The notes beneath the pieces are model-generated. The model was not told the origin of the DNA, ran no database searches, and saw only the letters and a list, made by a program, of their open reading frames with translations. Below, piece after piece: positions 45,925 through 56,860 of a stretch of 64,000 bases of DNA. The first letter of the stretch is position 1. Each line of letters starts with the position of its first letter. The translations under genes were made by a program, and so were the position numbers. Source of the stretch: Prevotella sp. KH2C16. Lineage in GTDB: Bacteria > Bacteroidota > Bacteroidia > Bacteroidales > Bacteroidaceae. Location of the stretch: assembly GCF_900113305.1 (NCBI RefSeq), contig NZ_FOOW01000003.1:124001-188000 (forward strand). The letters are read 5' to 3'.

Positions 45925-46920
45925 TTATGGCACTTCTACTTTATTAATAATCTTACTTATAATCTCCTCAGAAGTTACATTGCTTGCCTCTGCCTCATAA
46001 GACAGTCCGATGCGATGGCGTAAGACATCATGTGCTATCGCGCGCACATCCTCCGGAACCACATAGCCACGATGCTTGATAAAGGCATAGGCGCGGGAGG
46101 CCTTGGCAAGATTGATGCTGGCACGCGGACTTCCTCCAAAAGTTATCATGTCCTTCAGCTCACCCAATCCATAACGCTCGGGATAGCGCGTCGCGAAGAC
46201 AATATCGGCAATATACTGTTCTATTTTCTCGTCGATGTAAACCTGATTCACAACCTCACGAGCCTTTAGAATCTCGTCGGAGGTAGTTACAGGCGTTACC
46301 GTCGGGAGGTTATCCTGCAGGTTCTCACGGATAATGAGCTTCTCTTCATCTATCGTAGGATACCCGATAACAACCTTCAGCATGAAACGGTCTACTTGGG
46401 CCTCCGGCAACTCATAGGTGCCCTCTTGCTCAATAGGATTCTGCGTAGCCATTACGAGGAACGGCTTCGGCAAGTTGAAAGTCTGCTCACCTATAGTAAC
46501 CTGATGCTCCTGCATGGCTTCGAGCAAGGCACTCTGCACCTTTGCCGGGGCACGGTTTATCTCATCAGCCAATACGAAGTTGGCAAACACCGGTCCTTTC
46601 TTCACCTGAAACTTCTCGTCCTTTTGACTGTAAATCAAAGTACCGACAACATCGGCCGGTAACAAATCCGGAGTAAACTGAATACGGCTGTAATCGGCAT
46701 CAATAAGTTGTGAAAGGGTCTTGATGGCAAGGGTTTTTGCCAGGCCTGGTACACCTTCCAGAAGTATGTGTCCGTCGCTCAACAGGGAGATGAGAAGTGA
46801 GTCGATGAGATGTTTTTGCCCCACGATTACGCGATCCATGCCAGTTACGAGATTGGTAACGAATCCGCTTTGTTGTTCTATCCGGACATTCAATTCCCGG
46901 ATATCAATAGCTTCTGCCAT
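45925..46920 (-). CDS. moxR: MoxR-family AAA+ ATPase
   Basis: The 331-residue protein has Walker A (LEGVPGLAKTLAIK), Walker B (FVLADEINRAPAK), sensor-1 (VMATQNPIEQEGTYELPEAQ) and sensor-2 (GGSPRASINLAKA). It is a chaperone-like ATPase that is the first gene of the operon moxR-DUF58-anchor-batA-batB-batC-batDE, and probably remodels the VWA proteins. Confidence 0.94.
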   Translation of the reverse strand: MAEAIDIRELNVRIEQQSGFVTNLVTGMDRVIVGQKHLIDSLLISLLSDGHILLEGVPGLAKTLAIKTLSQLIDADYSRIQFTPDLLPADVVGTLIYSQKDEKFQVKKGPVFANFVLADEINRAPAKVQSALLEAMQEHQVTIGEQTFNLPKPFLVMATQNPIEQEGTYELPEAQVDRFMLKVVIGYPTIDEEKLIIRENLQDNLPTVTPVTTSDEILKAREVVNQVYIDEKIEQYIADIVFATRYPERYGLGELKDMITFGGSPRASINLAKASRAYAFIKHRGYVVPEDVRAIAHDVLRHRIGLSYEAEASNVTSEEIISKIINKVEVP

Positions 46921-46957
46921 AATTGTCTTTCTTTTATCCTATGATTAAAATTTAGTG

Positions 46958-46965
46958 CAAAAGTA
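46958..46965 (-). promoter_or_regulatory. Promoter -7 box for the moxR-bat operon
   Basis: TACTTTTG is read on the minus strand, 38 bases before the moxR ATG. No good -33 box. The remaining gap to maf (to 47157) shows no other feature. Confidence 0.62.
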
Positions 46966-47157
46966 GCACATTTGGGGAATAGAAGAGAAAATAAGGTAAT
47001 AAATTATATTAAAAAAGTTTCCCAAATCCTATTATTTAAGAAACTTTATGGCAAAAAGGCCTATGCCTGAGTGTTTTCTCGGAAAAAGTCTCAAATGCTT
47101 AGGGGAATCCGTCCTTGCCACTTCTTTGAGAGGGAGTGTCTTTCGCCTGTTTTAGTC

Positions 47158-47724
47158 TCAGAGCCTGGCTATCTCCTCGTAGATTCTCTGGACGGGAAGC
47201 CCCATTACATTGAAGAAGCTTCCTTTCAGCCCCGTTACGCCGATATAGCCTATCCATTCCTGGATCCCATAGGCACCAGCCTTGTCCAACGGATGATAGC
47301 GATTGACATAATACAAGATTTCCTCTTCCGTAAACGACTTAAAGGTTACCTCGGTCGTTACATGAAAAGAACGCTGTCTGGCCGCCGTTGTGAGCGTTAC
47401 TCCCGTTATCACGCGATGGGTCTTTCCGCTCAGTTTGCGAAGCATCGTGATGGCGCCAGCATCATCAGCAGGCTTTCCAAGCACCTCCTTTCCTAAGACT
47501 ACGACGGTATCCGCTGTAATAATCAACTCGTTTCCTACAGCACGGTATGCCGAGGCCTTTTCACGGGAGATATACTCCGGTATCTCTTCCACGGGAAGAT
47601 TTTGCGGATAGTCCTCTTCTATACCTGGAACGACCTTTACCTCGAAGGCTATGTCCAGACCTGCAAGGAGCTCCTTTCTCCTGGGGGAGTTCGATGCTAA
47701 GATTATCTTATAGTTCTCAAACAT
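47158..47724 (-). CDS. maf: Maf-family nucleotide pyrophosphatase
   Basis: The 188-residue protein has ILASNSPRRKELLAGL at the start and TADTVVVLGKEVLGKP and SGKTHRVITGV inside, all typical of Maf. Maf proteins hydrolyse non-canonical nucleotides such as dTTP, UTP or modified forms. It lies 125 bases after kdsC, with no feature recognised in the gap, and may be read from the kdsC promoter. Confidence 0.93.
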   Translation of the reverse strand: MFENYKIILASNSPRRKELLAGLDIAFEVKVVPGIEEDYPQNLPVEEIPEYISREKASAYRAVGNELIITADTVVVLGKEVLGKPADDAGAITMLRKLSGKTHRVITGVTLTTAARQRSFHVTTEVTFKSFTEEEILYYVNRYHPLDKAGAYGIQEWIGYIGVTGLKGSFFNVMGLPVQRIYEEIARL

Positions 47725-47849
47725 TCTTCTTTTTCATTAATGAATCCATTATATCAAACTCTTTTCCACACGATTTACGGTTGCTTCCGAATATTCCGGA
47801 AGCTGTCAGAAGAAACATCAAACATGATTCCTTTCCTTAGCAGCTTCTA

Positions 47850-48368
47850 TCACCATCCGAAAGCCTTCGCGTCATTCAGCCATTTGCCTTGTGCCTTCAA
47901 CACTTGCTCTATTACATCACGCCCACATCCATAGCCACCATTTAAATCACTGACATACAACGAAATATCTTTAATTTCCTGTGCGGCATCCCGAGGGCAG
48001 CACGGACAGCCCACAAGGCTCATTACCTCGAAGTCTGGAATATCGTCTCCCATATAGAGAATCTCCTCATTCTTCAATCCATGCTTATCTAAGAAATCGT
48101 GATAGGCTTTCACCTTCACGGAACAATGCATGTAAATATCCTCTACGCCCAGATAACGATACCGTTTTTCAATTGCTTCTGAATGCCCTCCGGTAAGTAT
48201 TGCGACCCGAAGTCCCATTTTTTGAGCCAGCTGAATAGCATATCCGTCTTTGATATTCAGCGTGCGTAAAGGCTGTCCCTCACCGTCCATATTGATGGTG
48301 TTCGCGGAAAGCACACCGTCAATATCAAAGATAACGGCTCGAATTTCCTTAAGATCGAAGTTTATCAT
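47850..48368 (-). CDS. kdsC: KdsC-type HAD phosphatase (KDO-8-phosphate phosphatase)
   Basis: The 172-residue protein has the HAD nucleophile motif VIFDIDGVLSANTI, the conserved Ser/Thr in AILTGGHSEAI, Lys in SVKVKAYHDFL, and GDDIPDFEVMSLVGCP. It has the size and motifs of KdsC tetramers, which make KDO for lipid A core. The C-terminal Gly-rich GGYGCGRDVIEQVL is also typical. Confidence 0.92.
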   Translation of the reverse strand: MINFDLKEIRAVIFDIDGVLSANTINMDGEGQPLRTLNIKDGYAIQLAQKMGLRVAILTGGHSEAIEKRYRYLGVEDIYMHCSVKVKAYHDFLDKHGLKNEEILYMGDDIPDFEVMSLVGCPCCPRDAAQEIKDISLYVSDLNGGYGCGRDVIEQVLKAQGKWLNDAKAFGW

Positions 48369-48422
48369 TTTACTTTACTTTTTCGCGACAAATATAATAT
48401 TTTCCTCTTTCTTATATCTATG

Positions 48423-48430
48423 CAAAGATA
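48423..48430 (-). promoter_or_regulatory. Promoter -7 box for kdsC-maf
   Basis: TATCTTTG is read on the minus strand, about 55 bases before the kdsC ATG. It is divergent with the box at 48473. Confidence 0.65.
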
Positions 48431-48472
48431 CGATTTTAAACCGAAACCTATCCACTTTTACAAAACTTTTCG

Positions 48473-48480
48473 TATTTTTG
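48473..48480 (+). promoter_or_regulatory. Promoter -7 box for the GNAT-like gene
   Basis: TATTTTTG lies 33 bases before the ATG at 48514. It shows that the longer open frame, from 48250, starts upstream of the transcript. Confidence 0.65.
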
Positions 48481-48513
48481 CAGTATAAACAATCAAAGAC
48501 GACCCGAATCCAT

Positions 48514-49485
48514 ATGCTGACCGTGAAAATTTTTACGAGAAGTGAAGACCTGCCGGAACTTTCTCCAAGCAATTTCTTCCACAGCACGGAACTTTTCCAA
48601 ATCATTGAGAAGACGCCCGGGCAATCGCCCTACATGGCCGTTGCAAGCAACGAGTCCGGCAAGATTGTCGGGCATATGCTTGCCATGCTCCGCCGGCGGG
48701 GCTCTTGGTTTCCTCCCTATGTCTTCACGCAAGGGCGCATATACGGCGAAGGAGAGTATTCGGAAAAAGCAAGCAAGGAAGAGGTTTTCGGGCTTCTTCT
48801 AAAGTCCATCACGCGCAAATTTCGCCGAAAACTCTGTTTTTTCATCGAAGTAAGCGACATCTCTCAGAAAATGTTTGGGTATAAGCACTTCCGCCAGAAT
48901 AAATATTTCCCCGTACACTGGCAGGAAATCCACAACTCCCTGCACTCCAAATCGCCGGAAGAAAGGCTCTCCGGCAGAATGATAAGAGGCATCACGAAGA
49001 GCTATAAGATGGGCGTTGAGACGCGTGAAGCGGAAAGCGAGGAGGATGTTCACGCCTTCTACAAGATGCTCAGTGGATTCTATCGCATGAAGATGCGAAG
49101 GCTCATCCCGCCGGAAGACCAGTTTGCAGAGCTCCATAACAGCGAAAACGCAAAGATTTTCATAACGGTTTACAAGGAGAAGGTCATTGGCGGGTGTGCC
49201 TGTGCCTATTCCGAGGGCAACGCCTACATGTGGTATCTTGCGTCCAAGCGTAAAAGCCATCCGCTGATTCACCCTGACCGCATGACCATCTGGAAGGCTC
49301 TCCGACACGCTTATGAGCATAACTATGCCCACATGTACTTCCTTGATGTAGGCTTACCCTTCCGTAAAAACAGGTTCCGGGACTTCATTCTCAGCTTCGG
49401 GGGAAAGCCCGTCGCCAAATATCGGTGGTTCCGATTCTCCGTAGGCTGGCTCAACGGGCTGCTTTCCTGGTGGTATCGAGAATAG
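48514..49485 (+). CDS. GNAT/FemAB-like acyltransferase family protein
   Basis: The 323-residue cytoplasmic protein has SPYMAVASNESGKIVGHMLAML in its N-terminal half and IFITVYKEKVIGGCACAYSEGNAYMWYLAS in its C-terminal half, so two GNAT-like folds in tandem, as in FemABX enzymes. It is rich in Arg and Lys. Relatives add amino acids or acyl groups to cell-wall or lipid precursors. The substrate is unknown. The TonB receptor gene is 68 bases downstream with no clear promoter. Confidence 0.75.
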   Translation: MLTVKIFTRSEDLPELSPSNFFHSTELFQIIEKTPGQSPYMAVASNESGKIVGHMLAMLRRRGSWFPPYVFTQGRIYGEGEYSEKASKEEVFGLLLKSITRKFRRKLCFFIEVSDISQKMFGYKHFRQNKYFPVHWQEIHNSLHSKSPEERLSGRMIRGITKSYKMGVETREAESEEDVHAFYKMLSGFYRMKMRRLIPPEDQFAELHNSENAKIFITVYKEKVIGGCACAYSEGNAYMWYLASKRKSHPLIHPDRMTIWKALRHAYEHNYAHMYFLDVGLPFRKNRFRDFILSFGGKPVAKYRWFRFSVGWLNGLLSWWYRE

Positions 49486-49553
49486 GAAAGACTACGATCA
49501 AGAGCCGCTGGGGTCCGGCGCAATAATATCCCATTTCGTGCGTTAGTAAAGTT

Positions 49554-51938
49554 ATGATGAAGAAAGTATTAGCATTCTGCATATTCCTTTTCTCTTGCAT
49601 TCTGCAAACGGCTGCCCAGTCATTCACATTACAGGGACGGGTAACCGACGACAAGAACAACCCCATAGAACTGGCCTCCGTGTCGTGTCTGGCACAAGGC
49701 AAGGCTACGATGACTTCACTCAAGGGCGAATTTCAGCTAACCTTGCAGTCGGCAGACTCCGTTGTCGTGAGATTCTCCATGATCGGATACCGAAGCAAGA
49801 CGCGCGTGCTCCGCCATCCGAAAGGCAGGCAGACATTGCAAGTCGTCCTCTATGACGACAACATCACTCTGAGCGATGTGCAGGTAAAGGGTGAAAGAAT
49901 CCAGAGCGGCCAGACGCAGGAGCTCAAGACCAAAGACATGAAGATGACTGCCAATGCGTCCGGCAACGCCGTGGAGGGCATGGTGCAGTCGCAGGCGGGG
50001 GTAAGCACGCACAGCGAGTTGAGTTCCCAGTACAATGTCCGCGGCGGCTCCTTCAACGAGAACAGCGTCTACATCAACAACATCGAGGTCTATCGTCCGT
50101 TCCTTGTCCGCAGCGGACAGCAGGAAGGGCTCTCCATCATCAATCCTGACATGGTAGAGCGCATCGGTTTCTCTACCGGTGGATTCGAGGCCCGGTATGG
50201 AGACAAGATGTCGTCAGCCCTTGACATTACCTACAAACGCCCCGAAAAATTCGAGGCCTCGCTGTCTGCCTCCATGTTAGGGGCAAGTGCCTATGCGGCT
50301 CTTGCCAACAAGAAAGTGTCATGGTTGAACGGCATCCGCTACAAGACCACCAAGTATCTGCTCGGCTCCCTGGAGGAAAAAGGGGAATACGCCCCCAACT
50401 TCCTCGACTATCAAACCTACCTGAACTATCGGCCGAACAGGTACTGGGAGATAGACTTCATCGGAAACATCTCAGACAGCCATTACAACTTCTTCCCCAC
50501 CAACCGGAACACGAACTTCGGAACGATGGAGAATGTGAAGAACTTCACCGTCTATTTTGACGGTCAGGAGAAAGATCTTTTCCGCACATTCTTCGGTTCC
50601 CTCGGTCTTACCTACCATTTATCCGACAAGACTTCACTAAAGCTCCTGGCCTCGGCATACCACACCAAGGAGCAAGAGAGATACGACATTCAGGGGCAAT
50701 ACTGGCTCACCCAGACCGAGACAAGCGAGAACCTCGGAGTGGGAACTTACTTTGAGCATGCCCGCAACTACCTTGAGGCGACGGTGATGAGCGGGAAAGT
50801 GATGCTGAACCATAGGACCCGCAGGCATGCCATTGAAGCCGCGCTGACCTTGAAGCGTGAGCGCATCAAGGAAAACTCCGTAGAATACGAGATGCGAGAC
50901 TCCGCCGGCTATAGCGTCCCGCATACGGGAAAAGACCTCTACATGATTTATTCCATGAAAGCCCGTAACGAACTGAACGCCACGCGCATGGAAGCCTATC
51001 TGCAGGACACCTGGCGCTTCAGCAGCGGCAGCGACTCAGCACAGACGCATTACACGCTGAACTACGGCCTCCGAATGAGCCATTGGAACTTCAACGGCGA
51101 GACCATCGTCTCCCCCCGACTGTCGCTGGGCATCATCCCTGCCTTCAACGACCATCTGATGTTCCGCTTCGCGACCGGCCTTTATTATCAGGCTCCATTC
51201 TTCAAAGAGCTCCGCGACACCGCCACCGTTGAGCATATCACGGCGGCAACGCTCAACCGCAGCATCAAGAGCCAGCGCTCCCTGCACTTCATTGCGGGGC
51301 TGGACTATCGGTTCCGAATGATGAACCGACCCTTCAGATTCTCTGCCGAAGCGTACTATAAGATATTGCAAAACCTCGTGCCTTATTCCGTGAACAATGT
51401 GAAGGTGGTCTATTACGGCGACAATGCGTGCAGCGGACATGCCATGGGACTCGACCTCAAGCTCTACGGAGAGTTCGTTCCGGGCACAGACTCGTGGATA
51501 ACCCTCTCACTGATGGACACGAAGATGAACCTCAACGGCCGTTCCCTGCCGCTGCCCACCGACCAGAAATGGGCCGTGAACCTGTTCTTCACCGACTATT
51601 TCCCGGGCACCACACGATGGAAGATGAACCTGAAGCTGGCTTTTGCAGACGGCCTGCCCTTCTCCGCTCCCCATCGTGAGCTGGAGCGCAACTCGTTCCG
51701 GGCACCGGCCTACAAGCGTGCCGACATCGGTATGAGCTACCGCCTCGTGAACAATGAAGACCGCCACTCGCGCATCGCATTGAAGAATCTCTGGCTGGGC
51801 GTTGACTGCCTGAATCTCTTCGGCATTAATAATGTGAACTCATACTACTGGATTACCGATGTAACCAGCCAGCAGTATGCCGTGCCCAACTATCTCACAG
51901 GACGGCAGATCAATGCAAGAATCCTGCTTGAATTCTGA
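49554..51938 (+). CDS. TonB-dependent outer-membrane receptor
   Basis: The 794-residue protein has a signal peptide (to about 22, LQTAAQ), a carboxypeptidase-regulatory-like domain (about 23-105, LQGRVTDDKNNPIELASV), a plug domain (about 110-230, including VQSQAGVSTHSELSSQYNVRGG, DMVERIGFSTGGFEARYG) and a 22-strand barrel to the C-terminal Phe. No SusD partner lies next to it, so it is not a standard SusCD glycan importer. The substrate is unknown. A family 2 palindrome array lies 54 bases after the stop. Confidence 0.93.
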   Translation: MMKKVLAFCIFLFSCILQTAAQSFTLQGRVTDDKNNPIELASVSCLAQGKATMTSLKGEFQLTLQSADSVVVRFSMIGYRSKTRVLRHPKGRQTLQVVLYDDNITLSDVQVKGERIQSGQTQELKTKDMKMTANASGNAVEGMVQSQAGVSTHSELSSQYNVRGGSFNENSVYINNIEVYRPFLVRSGQQEGLSIINPDMVERIGFSTGGFEARYGDKMSSALDITYKRPEKFEASLSASMLGASAYAALANKKVSWLNGIRYKTTKYLLGSLEEKGEYAPNFLDYQTYLNYRPNRYWEIDFIGNISDSHYNFFPTNRNTNFGTMENVKNFTVYFDGQEKDLFRTFFGSLGLTYHLSDKTSLKLLASAYHTKEQERYDIQGQYWLTQTETSENLGVGTYFEHARNYLEATVMSGKVMLNHRTRRHAIEAALTLKRERIKENSVEYEMRDSAGYSVPHTGKDLYMIYSMKARNELNATRMEAYLQDTWRFSSGSDSAQTHYTLNYGLRMSHWNFNGETIVSPRLSLGIIPAFNDHLMFRFATGLYYQAPFFKELRDTATVEHITAATLNRSIKSQRSLHFIAGLDYRFRMMNRPFRFSAEAYYKILQNLVPYSVNNVKVVYYGDNACSGHAMGLDLKLYGEFVPGTDSWITLSLMDTKMNLNGRSLPLPTDQKWAVNLFFTDYFPGTTRWKMNLKLAFADGLPFSAPHRELERNSFRAPAYKRADIGMSYRLVNNEDRHSRIALKNLWLGVDCLNLFGINNVNSYYWITDVTSQQYAVPNYLTGRQINARILLEF

Positions 51939-51992
51939 CAGGAGGAGGCGCAACGGCGGCCTCCCCAGGGACGAAAGACGGCTACCCGCATT

Positions 51993-52055
51993 GTTACAAA
52001 CGGCGTGTAACACGATTACACACGGCTTGTAATGCCATTACATGCCGTGTGTAAT
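51993..52055. repeat. Triple 22-base palindrome array, family 2 (copy E)
   Basis: Three 19-base units start at 51993, 52015 and 52037 (period 22), with cores in forward (AAACGGCG), reverse (CACGGCT) and forward (TGCCGTG) orientation. Arms are TTACA...TGTAA in every unit. It lies between the stops of the TonB receptor and the convergent gene at 52115. Confidence 0.88.
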
Positions 52056-52114
52056 CATACGATTCATCACCCGCTATCCCAAGGGCGGCAACCGACGGCA
52101 GGCTTATCCATGAC

Positions 52115-53101
52115 CTAATACTTGCTTTCCACCATCCCCTGAAATGACGGTTGACTGGCTTTTATCTTCTGGGCAACCGTGGCAAAGACAGCATCCACGG
52201 TCTGATAGACCGACTTACGAATGTTCGTGGCCGTTGCCGCGGCAATCCTGTTCACGATGGGAGCCAGCTTGCGCGAGTCGCCGTTCTTGTTGGCCTGGCT
52301 CTCCGTCAGCAACGGCTGCCCCTGAAGCAACGACACGCCCGTACCTGGAACGGCCAGGGCCGACGGCGTGATGCCGATGCGGAACCAGTCTACCTTGCCT
52401 TGCAAGGCCACCAACTGCATCAAGTCGTCTGTCGGACAATCGACAGGCACACGCTTAATGGCATATCCGAAAGGCGGAACCTTATAGTTCCCCGATGCCG
52501 CATAATAGCCCGCAACCCTGTTGATATAGTCTTTTCGTGCCACATTCACACGGCTTACAAATCGGGAAATATAAGGAGCGAGAAAAGCTTTGATATCCTT
52601 CACCAGAATGTTTGCCTCACAATGACCTCTATACAGACGCTCCACATCCGCCCTCCCGTCGGGAAGAAATCCACCCATCAACCCCTTGAAGGCTCCCTCG
52701 ATGCTCTTCCCTATCATATTGTCCATCTGTTGCTTGCAGCGCGTCTTGAGCATTTCCAGCGAATCCAGCTCCGCCTCGCAATGTCCCTGCGCCTCTGCCT
52801 GTATCTGCGACAGCAACTCCTCACGCCGCTTCAGATACATGGTATTGACCGAATCCTGCAAGTCGGTATTCCAGAAAGCCCGCCGCAGGGAGCGCAGCTG
52901 GCCATAACTCATCGTGTCCTTGCGGCTCATATACTGCCGCACCAGCAACGGGCGAAGTTCATCCCGCTGCTCTCCGTGCGCCTGATAGTAGGCTGCTGCC
53001 TGAGCAAGCGTCCAATGCGCCACGGAATCCGGCAAGCCTTTCTCAGCATCGGCATCCCATGAAAACAATAGGAATACCGTCAACAAAAGTATTTTCTGCA
53101 T
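52115..53101 (-). CDS. Exported protein of unknown function
   Basis: The 328-residue protein has a signal peptide MQKILLLTVFLLFSWDADA. The mature part looks helical and rich in Arg, Gln and Ala (LRPLLVRQYMSRKDTMSYGQLRSLRRAFW), with coiled-coil-like stretches (LKRREELLSQIQAEAQG). No family is recognised. The start is ATG 53101, because the longer frame begins with a codon inside the -7 box. It is a single-gene unit. Confidence 0.65.
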   Translation of the reverse strand: MQKILLLTVFLLFSWDADAEKGLPDSVAHWTLAQAAAYYQAHGEQRDELRPLLVRQYMSRKDTMSYGQLRSLRRAFWNTDLQDSVNTMYLKRREELLSQIQAEAQGHCEAELDSLEMLKTRCKQQMDNMIGKSIEGAFKGLMGGFLPDGRADVERLYRGHCEANILVKDIKAFLAPYISRFVSRVNVARKDYINRVAGYYAASGNYKVPPFGYAIKRVPVDCPTDDLMQLVALQGKVDWFRIGITPSALAVPGTGVSLLQGQPLLTESQANKNGDSRKLAPIVNRIAAATATNIRKSVYQTVDAVFATVAQKIKASQPSFQGMVESKY

Positions 53102-53118
53102 CTGTCTGATTTTTAACC

Positions 53119-54479
<1,361 letters not shown>

Positions 54480-54483
54480 AAAC

Positions 54484-55128
54484 ATGAAGCATAAAGTTGA
54501 AATTGAAACTTGGGAGCGCCGCGACAACTGGCGTTTCATGAGCGATTTTGCCAATAGCTGGTATAGCATTACATCCGAAGTGGACTGCACGAAAGCCTTT
54601 GAAGAGGCAAAGGTGAACCACACCTCGTTTTTCACGAAGTATCTCTATGCCCTGCTTCGGGCTGCCAACGAGGTGAAAGAATTCGGCTACCGGCCCGACG
54701 GAGAAGGCGTGGTGTGGTTCGACAAAATCGAAGCGACGGTGCCCTTTGCCGTTCCCGGCAAGACATTCTATACCGCCCTCGTCCCCTATATAGAGGATTA
54801 TGCTGCCTTCTATGATACAGTAAGGGAGATAAGCAGTCATATTCCCGAGGACGGCGACCCATACGGGGTCAACCGAAAGCTGATTGAAACGGGAGAAACA
54901 GGCGTCATCAACATCTCCGCGACGCCCAAGCTCTATTTCACGAGCATTACCTATACCTTCCACAAGCCTGGCCTCGGCAGCGACTGGCCGCTACTGAATG
55001 TGGGCAAGGTGGTCAAACGTGAGGGGCGCTGGGTGATGCCGATAGGAATCTATGTAGACCACTGTTTCGTAGACGGGGGCAACCTCAGCGACTATCTTGA
55101 AAGGGTGCAACGGTATCTTGACCTATAG
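54484..55128 (+). CDS. Chloramphenicol acetyltransferase-like acyltransferase
   Basis: The 214-residue protein is a CAT-fold trimer-forming enzyme: WERRDNWRFMSDFANSWYSITSEVDCT at the start, and DHCFVDGGNLSDYLERVQ, which contains the catalytic HxxxDG motif (written HCFVDG). CAT-like proteins in Bacteroidetes may act on CoA-linked substrates other than chloramphenicol. It is 4 bases after the esterase gene, and 27 before the next one. Resistance cannot be inferred from the sequence. Confidence 0.85.
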   Translation: MKHKVEIETWERRDNWRFMSDFANSWYSITSEVDCTKAFEEAKVNHTSFFTKYLYALLRAANEVKEFGYRPDGEGVVWFDKIEATVPFAVPGKTFYTALVPYIEDYAAFYDTVREISSHIPEDGDPYGVNRKLIETGETGVINISATPKLYFTSITYTFHKPGLGSDWPLLNVGKVVKREGRWVMPIGIYVDHCFVDGGNLSDYLERVQRYLDL

Positions 55129-55155
55129 CCCGGACAAAGAAAAAATCATAGTCAG

Positions 55156-55713
55156 ATGAAGAAGGAGCTACTCTTTATTATCATCCTTGTCGCTCTGTGC
55201 TACTCGTGTGGCCGCCAAAAAGAAGATACGACACAGATTCTTACCGATTCCATCGTGGTAAGCTATTTCAGGGGCTACCCTGAATTTAACATCTCCATCT
55301 CGTTCGAGAAGTTGAAAGGCCTGTCTGAAAGGCAGGCCGTGAACGACACCATAGAGTTGGATTCGACCTATTACCAGCTGTTCAAGGACTACATCCGCTT
55401 TATCACAGACCGTCATCTCGTGCCCAACGACTCACGCTTCTACCTCAAATCAGGGGAGGCAGAGATCTCCATGAGCCATTTCGGCAATGACATAGACAAG
55501 CAATCGCCCGACTACAAGCAGCTTCACCACACCATGTACCTGCTCATGTGGAAAGCTGGATACTTCAATACCCTGGACGAGGAAGACATCAAATACAATC
55601 CATTCACCAAGGAATACGGCATCCCGAAGGACTATCTCTACCAGCAACACCCACGAAAAGACCCGCCAGAGCCTTTCGGCATCCGGAAAATAATCTTCAT
55701 TTTAAAGAAATAA
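55156..55713 (+). CDS. Lipoprotein of unknown function
   Basis: The 185-residue protein has signal peptide MKKELLFIIILVAL with lipobox CYSCG (Cys18). No named domain is seen in the body, which is largely charged. It is 27 bases after the CAT-like gene and 7 before the lactonase. Confidence 0.65.
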   Translation: MKKELLFIIILVALCYSCGRQKEDTTQILTDSIVVSYFRGYPEFNISISFEKLKGLSERQAVNDTIELDSTYYQLFKDYIRFITDRHLVPNDSRFYLKSGEAEISMSHFGNDIDKQSPDYKQLHHTMYLLMWKAGYFNTLDEEDIKYNPFTKEYGIPKDYLYQQHPRKDPPEPFGIRKIIFILKK

Positions 55714-55720
55714 ACATATC

Positions 55721-56806
55721 ATGAAACGAATCACACTCACACTATTACTCGGCCTCACAGTTATGGGATCGTGGGCAGGAGACGAAATCCGACTCCTCGT
55801 AGGCACCTATACCGACAGCGGAAGCCATGGCATCTACAGCCTTTCCTTCAATCAAGAGAACGGCAGGGCATCACTCCTCGACTCCCTCGAAGTGAAGAAT
55901 CCCTCTTACCTGAACCTCTCGCAGGGCGGCCGTTATATCTATGCGGTAAGCGAAAACAGCGATGCCACAGCAGCTTTGAACGCCATCCGCTTCAAGCCCA
56001 AGACGGGTAAGATGAAGCTGCTGAATACCGTCCTCACCCACGGCGAGGATCCTTGCTATGTGGAAACGAATGGAGAGCTTGCCCTTACGGCCAACTATAC
56101 GGGAGGCAGCATGACTGTTTTCCCCATCTTGAAGGGAGGCCGACTGGGCAAAGCAACGGCCGTCTGTCGGGGTCATCAGAGTGGCGAGCGTCCCCAGCAG
56201 AGCTCAGCCCATATCCACATGGCACGCTTCTTGAGCGACGGACGCATCCTTGCCACCGACTTCAGCGCAGATCAAGTGCTCCGTTTCGGGGTTAACGGTT
56301 CGGAAGTAAGCTACGAAGGGGTGGCCGGAAAGGTAGAGAAGAACTCCGGTCCACGGCATATAGAACTGTCAAAAGACGAAAAGCGAGTTTATGTAATGAG
56401 TGAACTCGCGGGCACGGTAACGGTCTTTGCCAACGAGCACGGCACCCTGAAGCATCTTCAGACCGTAGCTTCCGACTCCGTAAACGGCGGGGGCGGCGCT
56501 GACATTCATCTCTCCCCTGACGGTCGTTTCCTCTATTCCAGCAACCGACTGAAAGCTGACGGCATCTCAATCTTCAAGGTGAATCCCGTCAACGGGTTGC
56601 TCACCAAGGTGGGTTACCAGCTCACGGGCATACACCCGCGCAACTTCTGCATCACTCCTAACGGCAAATACCTCCTATGTGCGTGTCGAGACAGCAACCT
56701 CATCCAGGTATATCGCATCGACAGCGAGACCGGAATGCTCACGAATACCCATCAGGACATCGTGCTCAAAAAGCCTGTCTGCGTGAAAACTCTGCTCCTG
56801 CCATAA
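55721..56806 (+). CDS. Exported lactonase, 6-phosphogluconolactonase (YbhE/Pgl) family
   Basis: The 361-residue seven-blade propeller has a signal peptide (to about 20, GSWAGDE), LLVGTYTDSGSHGIYSLSF at the first blade, SAHIHMARFLSDGRILATDFSAD, SGPRHIELSKDEKRVYVMSEL, and GADIHLSPDGRFLYSSNRL (the repeated blade motif). Cytoplasmic family members hydrolyse 6-phosphogluconolactone. The signal peptide suggests this one acts outside the cytoplasm on some other lactone. It is the last gene of the esterase unit. Confidence 0.87.
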   Translation: MKRITLTLLLGLTVMGSWAGDEIRLLVGTYTDSGSHGIYSLSFNQENGRASLLDSLEVKNPSYLNLSQGGRYIYAVSENSDATAALNAIRFKPKTGKMKLLNTVLTHGEDPCYVETNGELALTANYTGGSMTVFPILKGGRLGKATAVCRGHQSGERPQQSSAHIHMARFLSDGRILATDFSADQVLRFGVNGSEVSYEGVAGKVEKNSGPRHIELSKDEKRVYVMSELAGTVTVFANEHGTLKHLQTVASDSVNGGGGADIHLSPDGRFLYSSNRLKADGISIFKVNPVNGLLTKVGYQLTGIHPRNFCITPNGKYLLCACRDSNLIQVYRIDSETGMLTNTHQDIVLKKPVCVKTLLLP

Positions 56807-56815
56807 GGAGCAGAG
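56790..56815 (+). terminator. Terminator hairpin overlapping the lactonase stop codon
   Basis: Ten-base perfect arms (56790-56799 and 56806-56815) enclose a 6-base loop. The stop TAA (56804-56806) is in the loop and the first base of the right arm. No T run follows. Confidence 0.5.
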
Positions 56816-56860
56816 CTCCTGCGGAGGGATTGCCCCGTCATCCTTTAAATGCCAATAGAC

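Noticed and set aside
47725..47849. Small gene or RNA between kdsC and maf
   Set aside because: Only short frames without start context were seen, and no promoter or terminator marks an independent unit.
54484..55128. CAT-like gene as an antibiotic resistance gene
   Set aside because: CAT-fold proteins of this type are common chromosomal genes. No mobile element surrounds it and the family alone does not show resistance.
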